Of a DNA stretch of 64,000 nt, positions 1 through 8,539 are shown piece after piece (position 1 is the first letter of the stretch; each line of letters starts with the position of its first letter). The notes beneath the pieces were generated by a model. That model had not been told where the DNA came from, searched no databases, and saw only the letters and a program-made list of their open reading frames with translations. Position numbers and translations under genes: made by a program. Source of the DNA: PBB1 sp965229345. GTDB taxonomy: Bacteria; Pseudomonadota; Gammaproteobacteria; Burkholderiales; Burkholderiaceae_C. Location: contig OZ245872.1 in NCBI GenBank assembly GCA_965229345.1, forward strand, positions 3,657,105 to 3,721,104, written 5' to 3'.

Positions 1-179
1 AGCTGCCGCGTTTCCCAGCTCAGCCACGGGAAGCGGCGAGCAGCGGGTTCAGGGGCAGCAGGCGGCTTGCGATCCTGCTGGGACGACTGCTGCGACGATC
101 CGCTGGCGGCGTCGACAGGACGGACGGGGCCGACCGGCGGATCCACCGAACCGATGGGAGAAACCTTGCTGACACTCAT
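1..179 (-). CDS. Late flagellar-regulon protein, N-terminus only
   Basis: This gene runs off the left edge, so only about 59 N-terminal residues are visible. They begin MSVSKVSPIGSVDPP and are rich in Pro, Ser and Gln, with no recognisable domain. The start is set by a strong AGGAG about six bases upstream. A sigma-28-like promoter lies at 220-246, which places the gene in the late flagellar regulon. A gene at this place, after fliST and a PilZ gene, could be a FliK-like or FlaG-like protein. That is inference from position, because the visible part is too short and low in complexity to decide. Confidence 0.6.
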   Translation of the reverse strand, partial: MSVSKVSPIGSVDPPVGPVRPVDAASGSSQQSSQQDRKPPAAPEPAARRFPWLSWETRQ

Positions 180-219
180 GATTCACTCCTGGAATCGAGG
201 CGGGTTGCCTGTTTCCTGG

Positions 220-246
220 ATGTCGGCGAGTGCAGATCGGACTTGA
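220..246 (-). promoter_or_regulatory. Sigma-28 (FliA) promoter for the left-edge gene
   Basis: Read on the minus strand, the site is TCAAGTCC-N11-GCCGACAT. The enterobacterial consensus is TAAAGTTT-N11-GCCGATAA. The -35 half and the 11-bp spacer match those of the fliD site in this window. The site lies about 40 bp upstream of the ATG at 179. Confidence 0.65.
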
Positions 247-288
247 CGGCATGCCGTCATCGATATGTAACAAAACGTGGGCTAGTCC

Positions 289-1047
289 TCAGCCTGAGGC
301 CATCAGGCGCCGACGTTTCTGTGTCTGGTCGATGTAGCGCTGCAGCGTGCGCAGGCTGTCGTTGCTGACATTGACCATCTCGCAGCCCAGCCGGACACCG
401 CCCGCGTCGTGCTGCAGCGAGGTGACGTGCTGCAACCGCAGCGGCGTGGTGATGCGGGTATCGGCATCAAGCTCGAGTTCGACGCCGTTGAGCAGCACGC
501 CGGGCTCGATCATCGGGACATCGTCCGGCAGGAAGAGCGCGCAGCCTCCGATGCTGACGTCGAGCACACGCAGCGCGAGCGGCATGTCGCGCAGCATCGG
601 GTGGTTCAGGCGGGCCGACGGCGTGTGGCGCAGCAGCGGCCGCACGCGGTAGCCGTTGCGCCGCTGGAAACGGAACATGTCGCGGGGATAGCCACAGCTG
701 ATCGCGCTGGTGCGCGTGTTGTGCACCAGCAGCAGCTCCTGGACATCGAACTGCACCTTCACGCTGTCGAGGTAGCCCACGGCCACCGCCTCGTTGCATT
801 CGATCAGGGCCTGCAACTGCGGAGACTGGGCGTCGGCGCTGAAGCTGATGACGCCGCGTGCGGCATCGACCGTCCACAGCGTGGCGGCCACGGCCGTCCC
901 GTTGGGTGCATTGAGATTGAGCACCACATTGGCGTCGAGCAGCTGCTTGAGCATGGCTGCAATCTCGACCGGCGCCGTGATGTGGAAGTCGTCGAGGCCG
1001 CCATGCGCGGCAGCGACAGCGTCCAGCGGCATCGGCAGCGTGTCCAT
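289..1047 (-). CDS. PilZ-domain flagellar brake-like protein (YcgR type)
   Basis: The product is about 252 residues. The N-terminal half looks like the YcgR-N (PilZN) beta domain. The C-terminal half carries a PilZ signature: an Arg-rich RRNGYRVRP segment, then DVSIGGCAL, which fits the RxxxR and (D/N)xSxxG motifs that bind cyclic di-GMP. Family members slow the flagellar motor by acting on the stator or switch when c-di-GMP is high. The start at 1047 (MDTLPMP) is preferred because the longer frame would run into fliT. The gene lies 13 bp downstream of fliT and is probably in the same transcript. An EAL phosphodiesterase gene at 33986 could supply the opposing activity. Confidence 0.85.
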   Translation of the reverse strand: MDTLPMPLDAVAAAHGGLDDFHITAPVEIAAMLKQLLDANVVLNLNAPNGTAVAATLWTVDAARGVISFSADAQSPQLQALIECNEAVAVGYLDSVKVQFDVQELLLVHNTRTSAISCGYPRDMFRFQRRNGYRVRPLLRHTPSARLNHPMLRDMPLALRVLDVSIGGCALFLPDDVPMIEPGVLLNGVELELDADTRITTPLRLQHVTSLQHDAGGVRLGCEMVNVSNDSLRTLQRYIDQTQKRRRLMASG

Positions 1048-1060
1048 GGCCTGGCCGTGC

Positions 1061-1360
1061 TCAGTGCAATGTGGCGCGTGCACCGCCCAGCAGGTGGTCG
1101 AGCCCTTCGAGCCACGGCTCGGCCAGCACCCGCATCTCTGCATCGTTGACCAGGATGCGTTGCATGATGCGCGACTTCAGCTGCTTCTCCTCGCTGGCGA
1201 GCTGCTGATCCGCCGCGGCATGCTTGAGCTGCGAGATGAGCAACGCGCAAGCGCCTTCGAGCTTGACCACGGCATCCCAGTTGCCATTGCGTGCCGCCTC
1301 GAGCATGTCCTGGCTGGCGCGCTCGATGGCTTCGTAGTATTCGAGCAAGGTGGAGCTCAT
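1061..1360 (-). CDS. fliT: Flagellar chaperone FliT
   Basis: This is a 99-residue, mostly helical protein starting MSSTLLEYYEAI. Its size, helical content and place right after fliS fit FliT, the export chaperone for the filament cap FliD; in enterobacteria FliT also binds FlhDC. Sequence conservation in this family is weak, so the call rests largely on context. The ATG at 1360 was chosen because it gives the normal family length. The longer frame upstream would overlap fliS heavily and reads as a shadow. Confidence 0.8.
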   Translation of the reverse strand: MSSTLLEYYEAIERASQDMLEAARNGNWDAVVKLEGACALLISQLKHAAADQQLASEEKQLKSRIMQRILVNDAEMRVLAEPWLEGLDHLLGGARATLH

Positions 1361-1395
1361 GGCAGTTCCGTTGGGGGTTGGTTGCGGCTGCGGCT

Positions 1396-1848
1396 TCACC
1401 CGTTGACCACTCGCTTCGGCGCTGGGGCTGCAGCCTGCGCGGCAATTTGCGACCAGGCATCGCGCAAGGGCTGCACGAGGTCGGCGCATTCCTGCAGCAT
1501 GGCCTCGTCGTTGCGCAGGTTGGCCAGCGTGAGGCGACGCGACACATAGCCGTACAGCAGACCCAGGTTGGCAGCCAGCTCGCCACCGGAAGCCATGTCC
1601 AGCGCGTCGAGCAGACCCTCCTCGACGATACGCACCGCACGGCTCACGCTGCGGCACTTCAGCTCGATGTTGTTCGTTCGCATGGCACCGCGTGCCTGGG
1701 CGATCGATTCGAGCAGTCCGTCGTAGAGCATTTCGACCAGTCGGTGCGGGTTCGCGCTATCGACAGCCGATGAAACACCGACCTCTCGATAGACGTTCGA
1801 TTGACCGCTGAAACTGGCATTTCGGAAGGGGTTGGCGGCGGCAAACAT
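1396..1848 (-). CDS. fliS: Flagellin chaperone FliS
   Basis: The 150-residue product has the FliS hallmarks: YREVGVSSAVDSANPHRLVEML near the N-terminus (residues about 20-41), a helical core, and a GLLYGYVSRRL stretch. FliS binds the C-terminal helices of flagellin in the cytosol and delivers it to the export gate. It heads the fliS-fliT-PilZ run. A sigma-28 promoter with a perfect -10 octamer lies just upstream at 1882-1909, so late-class expression is likely. Confidence 0.95.
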   Translation of the reverse strand: MFAAANPFRNASFSGQSNVYREVGVSSAVDSANPHRLVEMLYDGLLESIAQARGAMRTNNIELKCRSVSRAVRIVEEGLLDALDMASGGELAANLGLLYGYVSRRLTLANLRNDEAMLQECADLVQPLRDAWSQIAAQAAAPAPKRVVNG

Positions 1849-1881
1849 CGCTGGTGTCCTGAAGAAGTCCGAGTGCTTTTT

Positions 1882-1909
1882 TTATCGGCACGGCGCAGGC
1901 CGCACTTGA
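1882..1909 (-). promoter_or_regulatory. Sigma-28 promoter for fliST
   Basis: On the minus strand the site reads TCAAGTGC-N12-GCCGATAA. The -10 element matches the FliA consensus exactly. The predicted start of transcription is about 25-30 nt before the fliS ATG at 1848. The spacer is one base longer than the usual 11. Confidence 0.7.
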
Positions 1910-1922
1910 GCGCACGATCTCG

Positions 1923-3380
1923 TCAGGCGTCCTTCTTGTTCGTCGCAAAGAACTGCTGATTGATGTAGGTGTTGAGGCTGTTCAACTGGCTGATCTTGGT
2001 GTCGAGTGAGCCGTACTGCTGCAACAGCCTGGCCTTGGTGGCGGCAATGCGTGTCTGCAGGGCCGCCACGTCGTCGTCGTTGCGCTTGATGGAGGCCTGC
2101 AACGCCGCGGTGCGCGTGCTCACCGCGCCATCGGTCGTGGTCAGGGCCGCGGTCAGCGCTGTCAGCCGAACCGCCAGTCCCACCGATGGATCACCGGTCG
2201 TGCCCGACCCGGTGTTGGTGAAGGCCTTGGACACTTCGCTCAGGTTGCCCAGCGCCGTCGTGAGCTTGGCGTCGTTGACCAGCAGACCGCCACCGGACTG
2301 AACCTGGATGCCGAGATCCGACAGCGTCTGGAACGTCGTGGATGCACCGCTGGGCAGCGTGATGGCCGAGCGCAGCTGCCGCTGCAGCGACAGCGTCGCC
2401 CCGTCACCTTGCAGGGTGGCCGCTGCCTTGGTGTCGGGGTCGTACTTGGTCTGCGCCGTCAGGTAGGTGTTGATGTCGTTGTAGGCCTTGACGAAATCGG
2501 TGATGGCCTTCTTGAAGGCGTCGTTGCTGGGGCCGACCTGGATCTGCACCGGTGCGGTCGTCACCTTGGCCACGTTGAGCGAAACGCCCTCGATCGCATC
2601 GGTGAAGGTGTTGGTGGTCGATGTCACCGCCAGGCCGTTGATCGTGGCCTGCGCGTTCTTGGGCTCCACCGTCTGCGTCAGCTGGCTGACCGTCGGGGCA
2701 CCCGGGTCATAGGCCAGGCTGGCCAGCGACGGTGGATCGGTGGGCAGCGTCGGCAACGCCGCGTCGGCGGTGACGGAGATGCGGATCGCGTTGGTGATGC
2801 CGGTGGCCTTCGACTGGATGGCCAGCCGCGCACCGGAGGCATCCTTGACGATCGATGCCGTCACGCCGGCGTTCGCTGCGTTGATCTTGGCGCGCACGCT
2901 TTCCAGTGAATCCTCGCCGGCACCGATCACGATGTCGACCGATTGCGGGGGCGTCTGCCCTGTGAACGCATTGCCGGTGCCGTAGCTGCCGAGCTCGATC
3001 TTCAGTGTGCCGGTGCCTACCGATGCGGTGCTGCTGGCATACACGCCCGACGCCAGCGATTGCGCCTGCGCGAGCTGCGATACCTGCACGCTGTACGTTC
3101 CGGCCTGCGCGGACGCGGTGGAGCTGGCCGACACGGCGCTGGAGTCGGTGGTCAGGGCGGTGGTCTGTTGCCACAGCGTCGGCGCGGCGAGTCGGGCCAC
3201 CGCATCGTGCAGATTGGTCGTGTAGCTTTTCAGCAGCCCGAAGGAAGACAGCTTCGCCTGCAGCGTCGTCTTGGCCTTGGTGAGCAGGTCCACCGGGGCC
3301 TGTTCGATGGCCACCAGCTTGTCGACGATGCCGCTGACATCGAGACCGCTGCCGATGCCAGGGGTTGCCAAAGATGTCAT
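1923..3380 (-). CDS. fliD: Flagellar filament cap protein FliD (HAP2)
   Basis: The 485-residue product begins MTSLATPGIGSGLDVSGIVDKLV, the typical FliD N-terminus (SxGlGSGLDv), and ends in a coiled-coil stretch before FATNKKDA. FliD forms the cap on the growing filament and helps flagellin fold and insert. The middle is the variable exposed domain and is rich in Ser, Thr and Ala. A GAAGGAG ribosome site fixes the ATG at 3380, and a sigma-28 promoter lies at 3407-3433. The gene is followed by fliS, with the fliS promoter close by. Confidence 0.96.
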   Translation of the reverse strand: MTSLATPGIGSGLDVSGIVDKLVAIEQAPVDLLTKAKTTLQAKLSSFGLLKSYTTNLHDAVARLAAPTLWQQTTALTTDSSAVSASSTASAQAGTYSVQVSQLAQAQSLASGVYASSTASVGTGTLKIELGSYGTGNAFTGQTPPQSVDIVIGAGEDSLESVRAKINAANAGVTASIVKDASGARLAIQSKATGITNAIRISVTADAALPTLPTDPPSLASLAYDPGAPTVSQLTQTVEPKNAQATINGLAVTSTTNTFTDAIEGVSLNVAKVTTAPVQIQVGPSNDAFKKAITDFVKAYNDINTYLTAQTKYDPDTKAAATLQGDGATLSLQRQLRSAITLPSGASTTFQTLSDLGIQVQSGGGLLVNDAKLTTALGNLSEVSKAFTNTGSGTTGDPSVGLAVRLTALTAALTTTDGAVSTRTAALQASIKRNDDDVAALQTRIAATKARLLQQYGSLDTKISQLNSLNTYINQQFFATNKKDA

Positions 3381-3406
3381 CAGAACGCTCCTTCAGTGTT
3401 CGTGAG

Positions 3407-3433
3407 CTTTCGGCCGCGCGCGATCGAACTTGA
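3407..3433 (-). promoter_or_regulatory. Sigma-28 promoter for fliD
   Basis: On the minus strand the site reads TCAAGTTC-N11-GCCGAAAG, with the canonical spacer. The start of transcription would be about 20 nt upstream of the fliD ATG. This is the clearest FliA-type promoter in the flagellar region and serves as the model for the others. Confidence 0.75.
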
Positions 3434-3446
3434 GCCCGAAGCGAAA

Positions 3447-3482
3447 ACGACCCACCCAGCCCGATCGGACCGCGTGGGTCGT
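3447..3482 (-). terminator. Terminator after the first flagellin gene
   Basis: A 9-bp perfect stem (ACGACCCAC / GTGGGTCGT) with an 18-nt loop is followed on the minus strand by TTTTCGCTTC. It lies 30 bp beyond the stop of the flagellin gene at 3512 and just before the fliD promoter, so it separates the two units. Confidence 0.65.
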
Positions 3483-3511
3483 GTGCAGTGGCTAAGACGC
3501 AGGACGTTCGA

Positions 3512-4711
3512 TCAGCCTTGCAGCAGCTTGAGCACCTGCTGCGGCAGCTGGTTGGCCTGCGCGACCATCGCGGTACCCGCCTGTTGCAGGATCTGCGATC
3601 GGGACAGGTTCGCGGTTTCTGCAGCGAAGTCGGCATCGACGATGCGACCCCGTGCAGCGGAGGTGTTTTCCGACTGGATCGCGATGTTCGACACCGCGGT
3701 TTCGAAGCGGCTCTGCACCGCACCCAGGGTGGCACGTGCGTTGTTGACCTGGTCAAGGGCGTCATCGACCTGCTTGATCGCGAGCCAGGCGGTTTCGGTG
3801 CTCGCAACAGACAGGGTGCCGAAGCCTGCGACGTTGGTCGACGCGATGGTCGCACTCGTGTCGCCGATGCCGGTCGAGGCCACGGTGAAGCCACCGAAGG
3901 TCACTGCCGCGGCGGTGGCTGTGGCTGCATCGACCACGCTGGATCGGAAGGCCAGGGTGTACTGACCATCGGACTGCTTGGAAAGATAAGCCGTCACGCC
4001 GGTGTCCGAAGTGCGCCGATTGATGGCTTCGGCAACCTGGCCCAGACGCTCTTCCGCGCTGCGGGCCACGGCGATGCCGGACAGGCTGTACTCGGTGCCT
4101 GCGACCGAGATCGCCAGCGTGCCGCTGGGGATGGCGGTCAGTGTCGAGATGCCGGTGCTGCTGATGTCGGTGACATCGCCCGACCCGTAGGTCACGTTCG
4201 ACAGGCCGTCGGTGCTGACGTTGGTCAGCGCCGCAATCGTGATCGCCTCGCCGGAGTTGGCGCCGATCTGGAAGGTGGCTGCGGTGAAGCTGCCATCGAG
4301 CAGCTTGGTACCGTTGAAGGACGTCTGCTTCGCCACGCGGTTGACTTCATCGGTCAGCTGCGCCACTTCCGACTGCAGTGCTGCGCGGTCGCTGGCACTG
4401 TTGGTGGCGTTGGCAGATTGCACTGCCAGCTCACGGATGCGTTGCAGCGAGTCGCTGACCTTGCCGAGCGCGCCTTCAGCGACCTGCGCCAGCGAGATCC
4501 CGTCGTTCGCATTGCGCGATGCCACGTTCAGGCCGCGGATCTGCGTGTTCAGTCGCTCGGCAATCGCGAGGCCGGCGGCGTCGTCCTTGGCGCTGTTGAC
4601 GCGCAAGCCTGACGACAGGCGCTGGATCGATGTTGCCAGCGAGCTTTGCGACGCGCTGAGGTTGCGCTGCGCGGTCAGCGAATTGATGTTCGTGTTGATC
4701 GTCTGTGCCAT
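3512..4711 (-). CDS. fliC: Flagellin, first copy
   Basis: The 399-residue flagellin begins MAQTINTNINSLTAQRNL and ends near NQLPQQVLKLLQG, which are the conserved D0/D1 coiled-coil ends. The middle is short and Ser/Thr/Gly/Ala rich, giving many possible O-glycosylation sites. It assembles into the filament after export by the flagellar type III system. The ATG at 4711 is chosen because family members start MAxTINTN; the longer frame adds 13 unrelated residues. It is close in sequence to the second flagellin at 4938, which points to tandem duplication. I found no sigma-28 site close upstream. Confidence 0.96.
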   Translation of the reverse strand: MAQTINTNINSLTAQRNLSASQSSLATSIQRLSSGLRVNSAKDDAAGLAIAERLNTQIRGLNVASRNANDGISLAQVAEGALGKVSDSLQRIRELAVQSANATNSASDRAALQSEVAQLTDEVNRVAKQTSFNGTKLLDGSFTAATFQIGANSGEAITIAALTNVSTDGLSNVTYGSGDVTDISSTGISTLTAIPSGTLAISVAGTEYSLSGIAVARSAEERLGQVAEAINRRTSDTGVTAYLSKQSDGQYTLAFRSSVVDAATATAAAVTFGGFTVASTGIGDTSATIASTNVAGFGTLSVASTETAWLAIKQVDDALDQVNNARATLGAVQSRFETAVSNIAIQSENTSAARGRIVDADFAAETANLSRSQILQQAGTAMVAQANQLPQQVLKLLQG

Positions 4712-4872
4712 GGTCGGTCTCCAACGTCTACAGAAGCCGGAACCGACCACCCGCCGGTACCGTCGCGATCAAAAAGACCGCTGTTGATGTGACGAATTCT
4801 GAAGAACGATTTGCAGCCTCATTCGATCGATAAGCCGCGTGAAGGCCCGCCTTATTGCCTTCGGAAATGAAA

Positions 4873-4897
4873 AATGCCCGGCACTCGGCCGGGCATT
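4873..4897 (-). terminator. Terminator after the second flagellin gene
   Basis: A perfect 10-bp stem, AATGCCCGGC / GCCGGGCATT, has a 5-nt loop and on the minus strand runs straight into TTTTTCATTT. It lies about 40 bp beyond the stop of the flagellin gene at 4938. The two flagellin genes are therefore probably separate transcription units. Confidence 0.85.
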
Positions 4898-4937
4898 CGA
4901 ATCAGGGTGCCGCGTGAGCGGCAACCCACAGACCTTC

Positions 4938-6134
4938 TTACTGCAGCAGCTTGAGGACCTGCTGCGGCAACTGGTTGGCCTGCGCCACGATGGCGGTACC
5001 CGCTTGTTGCAGCACCTGAGCACGGGACAGGCTTGCGGTTTCCGAGGCGAAGTCGGCATCGACGATGCGACCACGTGCAGCAGAGGTGTTTTCTGCCTGG
5101 ATCGCGATGTTCGACACCGCGGCTTCGAATCGGCTTTGAACCGCGCCGAGCGTTGCACGGGCGCTGTTGACTTGATCCAGCGCGTTGTCGACTTGCTTGA
5201 TGGCCAGCCAGGCGTCTTCGGTGGTCGTGACCGTCAGCGCGTCGACACCCGTCACCGTGGTGCTGGCGATGCTGACGCTGCCGTCGGCAAAGCCGGTCGC
5301 AGCCACAGTGAAGCCACCACCGAAGGACACGGCATCAGCCGTACCGGCGGAGTCGACCTTGCTCGAGCGGAAGGCGAGTGCGTACTGGCCGTCCGTCTGC
5401 TTCGACAGGTAGGCGGTCACGCCGGTGTCGGCCGTGCGGCGGTTGATGGCTTCTGCCACTTGGCCCAGACGCTGGTCGGCAGAGTTCGCCGCAGCGATGC
5501 CGGACAGGCTGTATTCGGTGGTGCCGACCGTGATCTTCAGGGCGCCATCGGCAATCGCGGTCAGGCTGGTCAGGGCACCGGTGCTGATGTCGGCCAGGTC
5601 GTTGGAGCCGTAGGTGACGTTCGACAGCTTTTCCGACGTGGCGTTCGTCAGCGAAGCGATGGTGATGTTTTCGCCCGAACCTGCACCGATCTGGAAGGTG
5701 GCGCCGGTCAGCGAGCCATCGAGCAGCTTGGTGCCGTTGAAGGTGGTGGTCTTGGCAACGCGGTCGATTTCATCGCGCAGTTGCGACACTTCGTTTTGCA
5801 GTGCCTTGCGGTCGTCAGCGCTGTTGGTGGCGTTCGACGATTGAACGGCCAGTTCGCGGATGCGCTGCAGCGAGTCGGTGACCTTGCCCAGCGCGCCTTC
5901 AGCGGTTTGCGCCAGCGAGATGCCGTCGTTGGCGTTGCGTGAAGCAACGTTCAATCCACGAACTTGCGAATTCAGGCGTTCGGCGATGGCCAGGCCAGCG
6001 GCGTCGTCCTTGGCGCTGTTGACGCGCAAGCCAGAGGACAAGCGTTGCAGCGAGGTGGACAACGACGATTGCGATGTGCTCAGGTTGCGCTGAGCCGTCA
6101 GCGAATTCACATTGGTGTTGATGGTCAGTGCCAT
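4938..6134 (-). CDS. fliC: Flagellin, second copy
   Basis: The 398-residue flagellin begins MALTINTNVNSLTAQRNL and ends ANQLPQQVLKLLQ. It shares almost all of its D0/D1 ends with the first copy, while the central variable part differs more. An AAGGAG ribosome site lies seven bases before the ATG. The gene has a long structured upstream region and a possible sigma-28 promoter at 6378-6404. The divergent neighbour is an OGT-type glycosyltransferase, so the filament is probably glycosylated. Confidence 0.96.
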   Translation of the reverse strand: MALTINTNVNSLTAQRNLSTSQSSLSTSLQRLSSGLRVNSAKDDAAGLAIAERLNSQVRGLNVASRNANDGISLAQTAEGALGKVTDSLQRIRELAVQSSNATNSADDRKALQNEVSQLRDEIDRVAKTTTFNGTKLLDGSLTGATFQIGAGSGENITIASLTNATSEKLSNVTYGSNDLADISTGALTSLTAIADGALKITVGTTEYSLSGIAAANSADQRLGQVAEAINRRTADTGVTAYLSKQTDGQYALAFRSSKVDSAGTADAVSFGGGFTVAATGFADGSVSIASTTVTGVDALTVTTTEDAWLAIKQVDNALDQVNSARATLGAVQSRFEAAVSNIAIQAENTSAARGRIVDADFASETASLSRAQVLQQAGTAIVAQANQLPQQVLKLLQ

Positions 6135-6371
6135 GAAAAAGCTCCTTAGGTTGATGAACTCCCGGCGTGGACGCCGGCTTTGCCTCGACTGAGGCGGGTT
6201 GCCCCACCTCGATCGAGCCAGTCTTCGGGCGGTCGGTGCCTAGGCACTCTCCGGTTGTCCCTGGACCGGCTGCGCCCGGCGGCAGTCATCCTGCAAACCC
6301 CCCTTTGATAGGTTGTGGGGACCTGCGGTCGGCTGTTCCGGACCACGAAGCTTGGGACAGACGCCTCGTTG
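6135..6371 (-). promoter_or_regulatory. Long structured 5' leader of the second flagellin gene
   Basis: The stretch between flagellin (6134) and the divergent glycosyltransferase (6551) is about 416 bp. The flagellin-proximal part holds a chain of short perfect dyads: CCGGCG/CGCCGG at 6162-6177, GCCTC/GAGGC at 6182-6195, CTCGATCGAG at 6208-6217, the 12-bp palindrome GTGCCTAGGCAC at 6236-6247, and CCGGT/ACCGG at about 6252-6270. If the promoter at 6378-6404 is right, these lie in a roughly 235-nt mRNA leader. I do not recognise a described riboswitch class. Confidence 0.45.
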
Positions 6372-6377
6372 GAAATG

Positions 6378-6404
6378 TTTTCGTCTGGTCATCTGGCGAC
6401 TTGA
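6378..6404 (-). promoter_or_regulatory. Possible sigma-28 promoter for the second flagellin gene
   Basis: On the minus strand the site reads TCAAGTCG-N11-GACGAAAA. It matches the form of the other FliA sites, with two deviations in the -10 octamer. It would give an unusually long leader of about 235 nt. No better site was found nearer the gene. Confidence 0.45.
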
Positions 6405-6550
6405 GCAAATTTTGCAAACCGGTCGACCTGTCACGGCGAAAAGCACAGCCCACGGCATGCTTTTCAAGCCATCTGCAGCGGGCAGATGCTTCTAGATTCG
6501 ACCGCGTGCGCCACAGGGCGCGCTGCGCTGTTTCGCCTGAGGACTTGCCG

Positions 6551-8479
6551 ATGACCCCTACCCACATGCACGCCGATGCGGCCTACCTGAAGGCCAAGCG
6601 CCATGCCTATCAATGCGTGACCACGCAGAACTGGGCCGATGCTGCGCAGGGCTTGAGCAAACTGTCCGGCGATCATCGATTTGCCGCGAGCGACTGGCTG
6701 TCGCTGGCGATTGCGAATGTGCATGCCGGGGCCCTGGCCGCCGCGACAGAGGCCGCTCGGCGCGCGCTGTCGCACGACCCGCGCCATCTGCAAGCACTGC
6801 AGGTGCTGACGATCTCGCTGCTGGAACAGCACCGCTGGGCCGAGGCGGCCCGCATCTTCGAGCAGCAACGTGGAAACGCCGAGGCGCAGGCATCGTTCGA
6901 GTTTCTGGTCAACGAAGGCACGGCGATGTGGCACCTGCGCCGGCATCACGAGGCCCTCGACGCATTCCTGAAGGCGATGGCGATCAACGTCTGCGACGCC
7001 AGCCTGCATCTGCGGCTGGGCCTGGTGCTCAAGGACATGAAGGACTACAGCTCGGCGGCCGAGAGCTTCCTGACCACGATCGCTCTGCAGCCCAGCCGGC
7101 TCTCGGCGCGGCTGATGGCCATCCACATGCGCCAGTACGCCTGCGACTGGCGTGACTTCGAAGCCTCCTGCGCCGAGGCCATCACCGCGATGCAGCAACT
7201 TGACCCGAGCAAGGGCGAGGCCGGTGAAGGCGCCACGTTCGCTCTGCTCGGCATGCCCCACCCGCCCGAGCTGTTCAAGTTCGTCGCGCAACAGGCCGCC
7301 GTCTTCCATACCGGTCACATCACCCCGATGCCACCGCAGAAGCGCCCGCGCGATGCCGCAGGTCGGATCCGCGTGGGCTACCTGTCGTGCGACTTTCACA
7401 ACCACGCGACCACCCAGTTGTTCGTCGAAGCGCTGGAGCGCCGCAACACCCGCGACTTCGAGGTCACGCTGTACTCGTACGGCAAGGACGACGACAGCCA
7501 GATGCAGCATCGTGTGCGTGCCGCCTGCGAGCATTTCGTCGACATGCGCACCATGGACCACCGCGCGATGGCCCAGCGCATCCATGACGACGGCATCGAT
7601 GTGCTGGTCGAGCTGAAGGGCCACACCCAGGGCAGCCGGCTGCCGGTGCTGGCCTACCGACCGGCGCCGGTGCAGGTCAGCTTTCTCGGCTTTCCCGCCA
7701 CCACCGGCATGCGCTGCATCGATTACTTCATCGGCGATGCGGTCACGACACCGTTGTCGCACGCTGCGCAGTACACCGAGTGCATTGCGCAGATGCCTCA
7801 TTGCTACCAGCCCAACGACAGCCATCGCGCCCGACCCGCGCCCTCGGACCGGCTGCAGTGGGGGCTGCCTGCGGAGGCGCTGGTGCTGGGCTGCTTCAAC
7901 CAGAGCTTCAAGCTCACGCCGGAGACCTTCGGCGTCTGGATACGCATCCTGCAGGCCGTGCCCCGTGCGGTGCTGTGGCTGCTGTATGACAACCCGCAGG
8001 CCACCGACAACCTGCGGCGCGAGGCGGCGCAGCACGGCATCGCGCCGGAACGCCTGATCTTTGCGCCCCGGGCGGGTGTCAGCGATCACCTGGCGCGTCT
8101 GCCACTCGCCGATCTGATGCTCGACAACTGGCCCTGCAACGCACACACCACGGCCAGCGATGCGCTGTGGATGGGCGTGCCGCTGGCCACCGTGATCGGC
8201 GAGTCCTTCGCGTCGCGGGTCGCGGCCAGCCTGCTTGCCACGGTCGGACTCGACAACCTGGTCTTCACCAGCGCCTCCGCTTACGAAGCTGGTGTGATCG
8301 CACTGCTGCAGCAGCCCGAGCGGTTGCAGGCGATGCGCGCGCAACTGGAGCGCGGGCGTTCCACCACGCCATTGTTCGACGGCGCCCGCTTTGCGAACGA
8401 CCTGGAGTCGCTGTACCGGCGGATGGTCGAGAGGTCGCGCGCCGGACTGGCGCCCGAGGCGCTGGCGGCAGCAAGCTGA
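6551..8479 (+). CDS. TPR-containing O-GlcNAc transferase-like (SPINDLY/GT41) glycosyltransferase
   Basis: The 642-residue product has TPR-like helical repeats over about residues 1-260. A GT41 (OGT/SPINDLY) catalytic region follows from about residue 272, starting IRVGYLSCDFHNHATTQLF and including QVSFLGFPATTG, GCFNQSFKLTPETFGVWIRI, DNWPCNAHTTASDALWMGVP and SFASRVAASLL. These are the usual landmarks of bacterial SPINDLY-like protein O-glycosyltransferases. It lies divergently beside two flagellin genes and probably glycosylates flagellin; this is inference from position and family. The ATG at 6551 (MTPTHMHAD) gives a complete TPR start, while the frame upstream to 6167 overlaps the flagellin promoter region. 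Confidence 0.9.
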   Translation: MTPTHMHADAAYLKAKRHAYQCVTTQNWADAAQGLSKLSGDHRFAASDWLSLAIANVHAGALAAATEAARRALSHDPRHLQALQVLTISLLEQHRWAEAARIFEQQRGNAEAQASFEFLVNEGTAMWHLRRHHEALDAFLKAMAINVCDASLHLRLGLVLKDMKDYSSAAESFLTTIALQPSRLSARLMAIHMRQYACDWRDFEASCAEAITAMQQLDPSKGEAGEGATFALLGMPHPPELFKFVAQQAAVFHTGHITPMPPQKRPRDAAGRIRVGYLSCDFHNHATTQLFVEALERRNTRDFEVTLYSYGKDDDSQMQHRVRAACEHFVDMRTMDHRAMAQRIHDDGIDVLVELKGHTQGSRLPVLAYRPAPVQVSFLGFPATTGMRCIDYFIGDAVTTPLSHAAQYTECIAQMPHCYQPNDSHRARPAPSDRLQWGLPAEALVLGCFNQSFKLTPETFGVWIRILQAVPRAVLWLLYDNPQATDNLRREAAQHGIAPERLIFAPRAGVSDHLARLPLADLMLDNWPCNAHTTASDALWMGVPLATVIGESFASRVAASLLATVGLDNLVFTSASAYEAGVIALLQQPERLQAMRAQLERGRSTTPLFDGARFANDLESLYRRMVERSRAGLAPEALAAAS

Positions 8480-8539
8480 GCTGGCGGGCACCCGCCGGGG
8501 CTGCGCTCTTCTGGCAGTGGATGGGGTTTGTCTTGCGGT

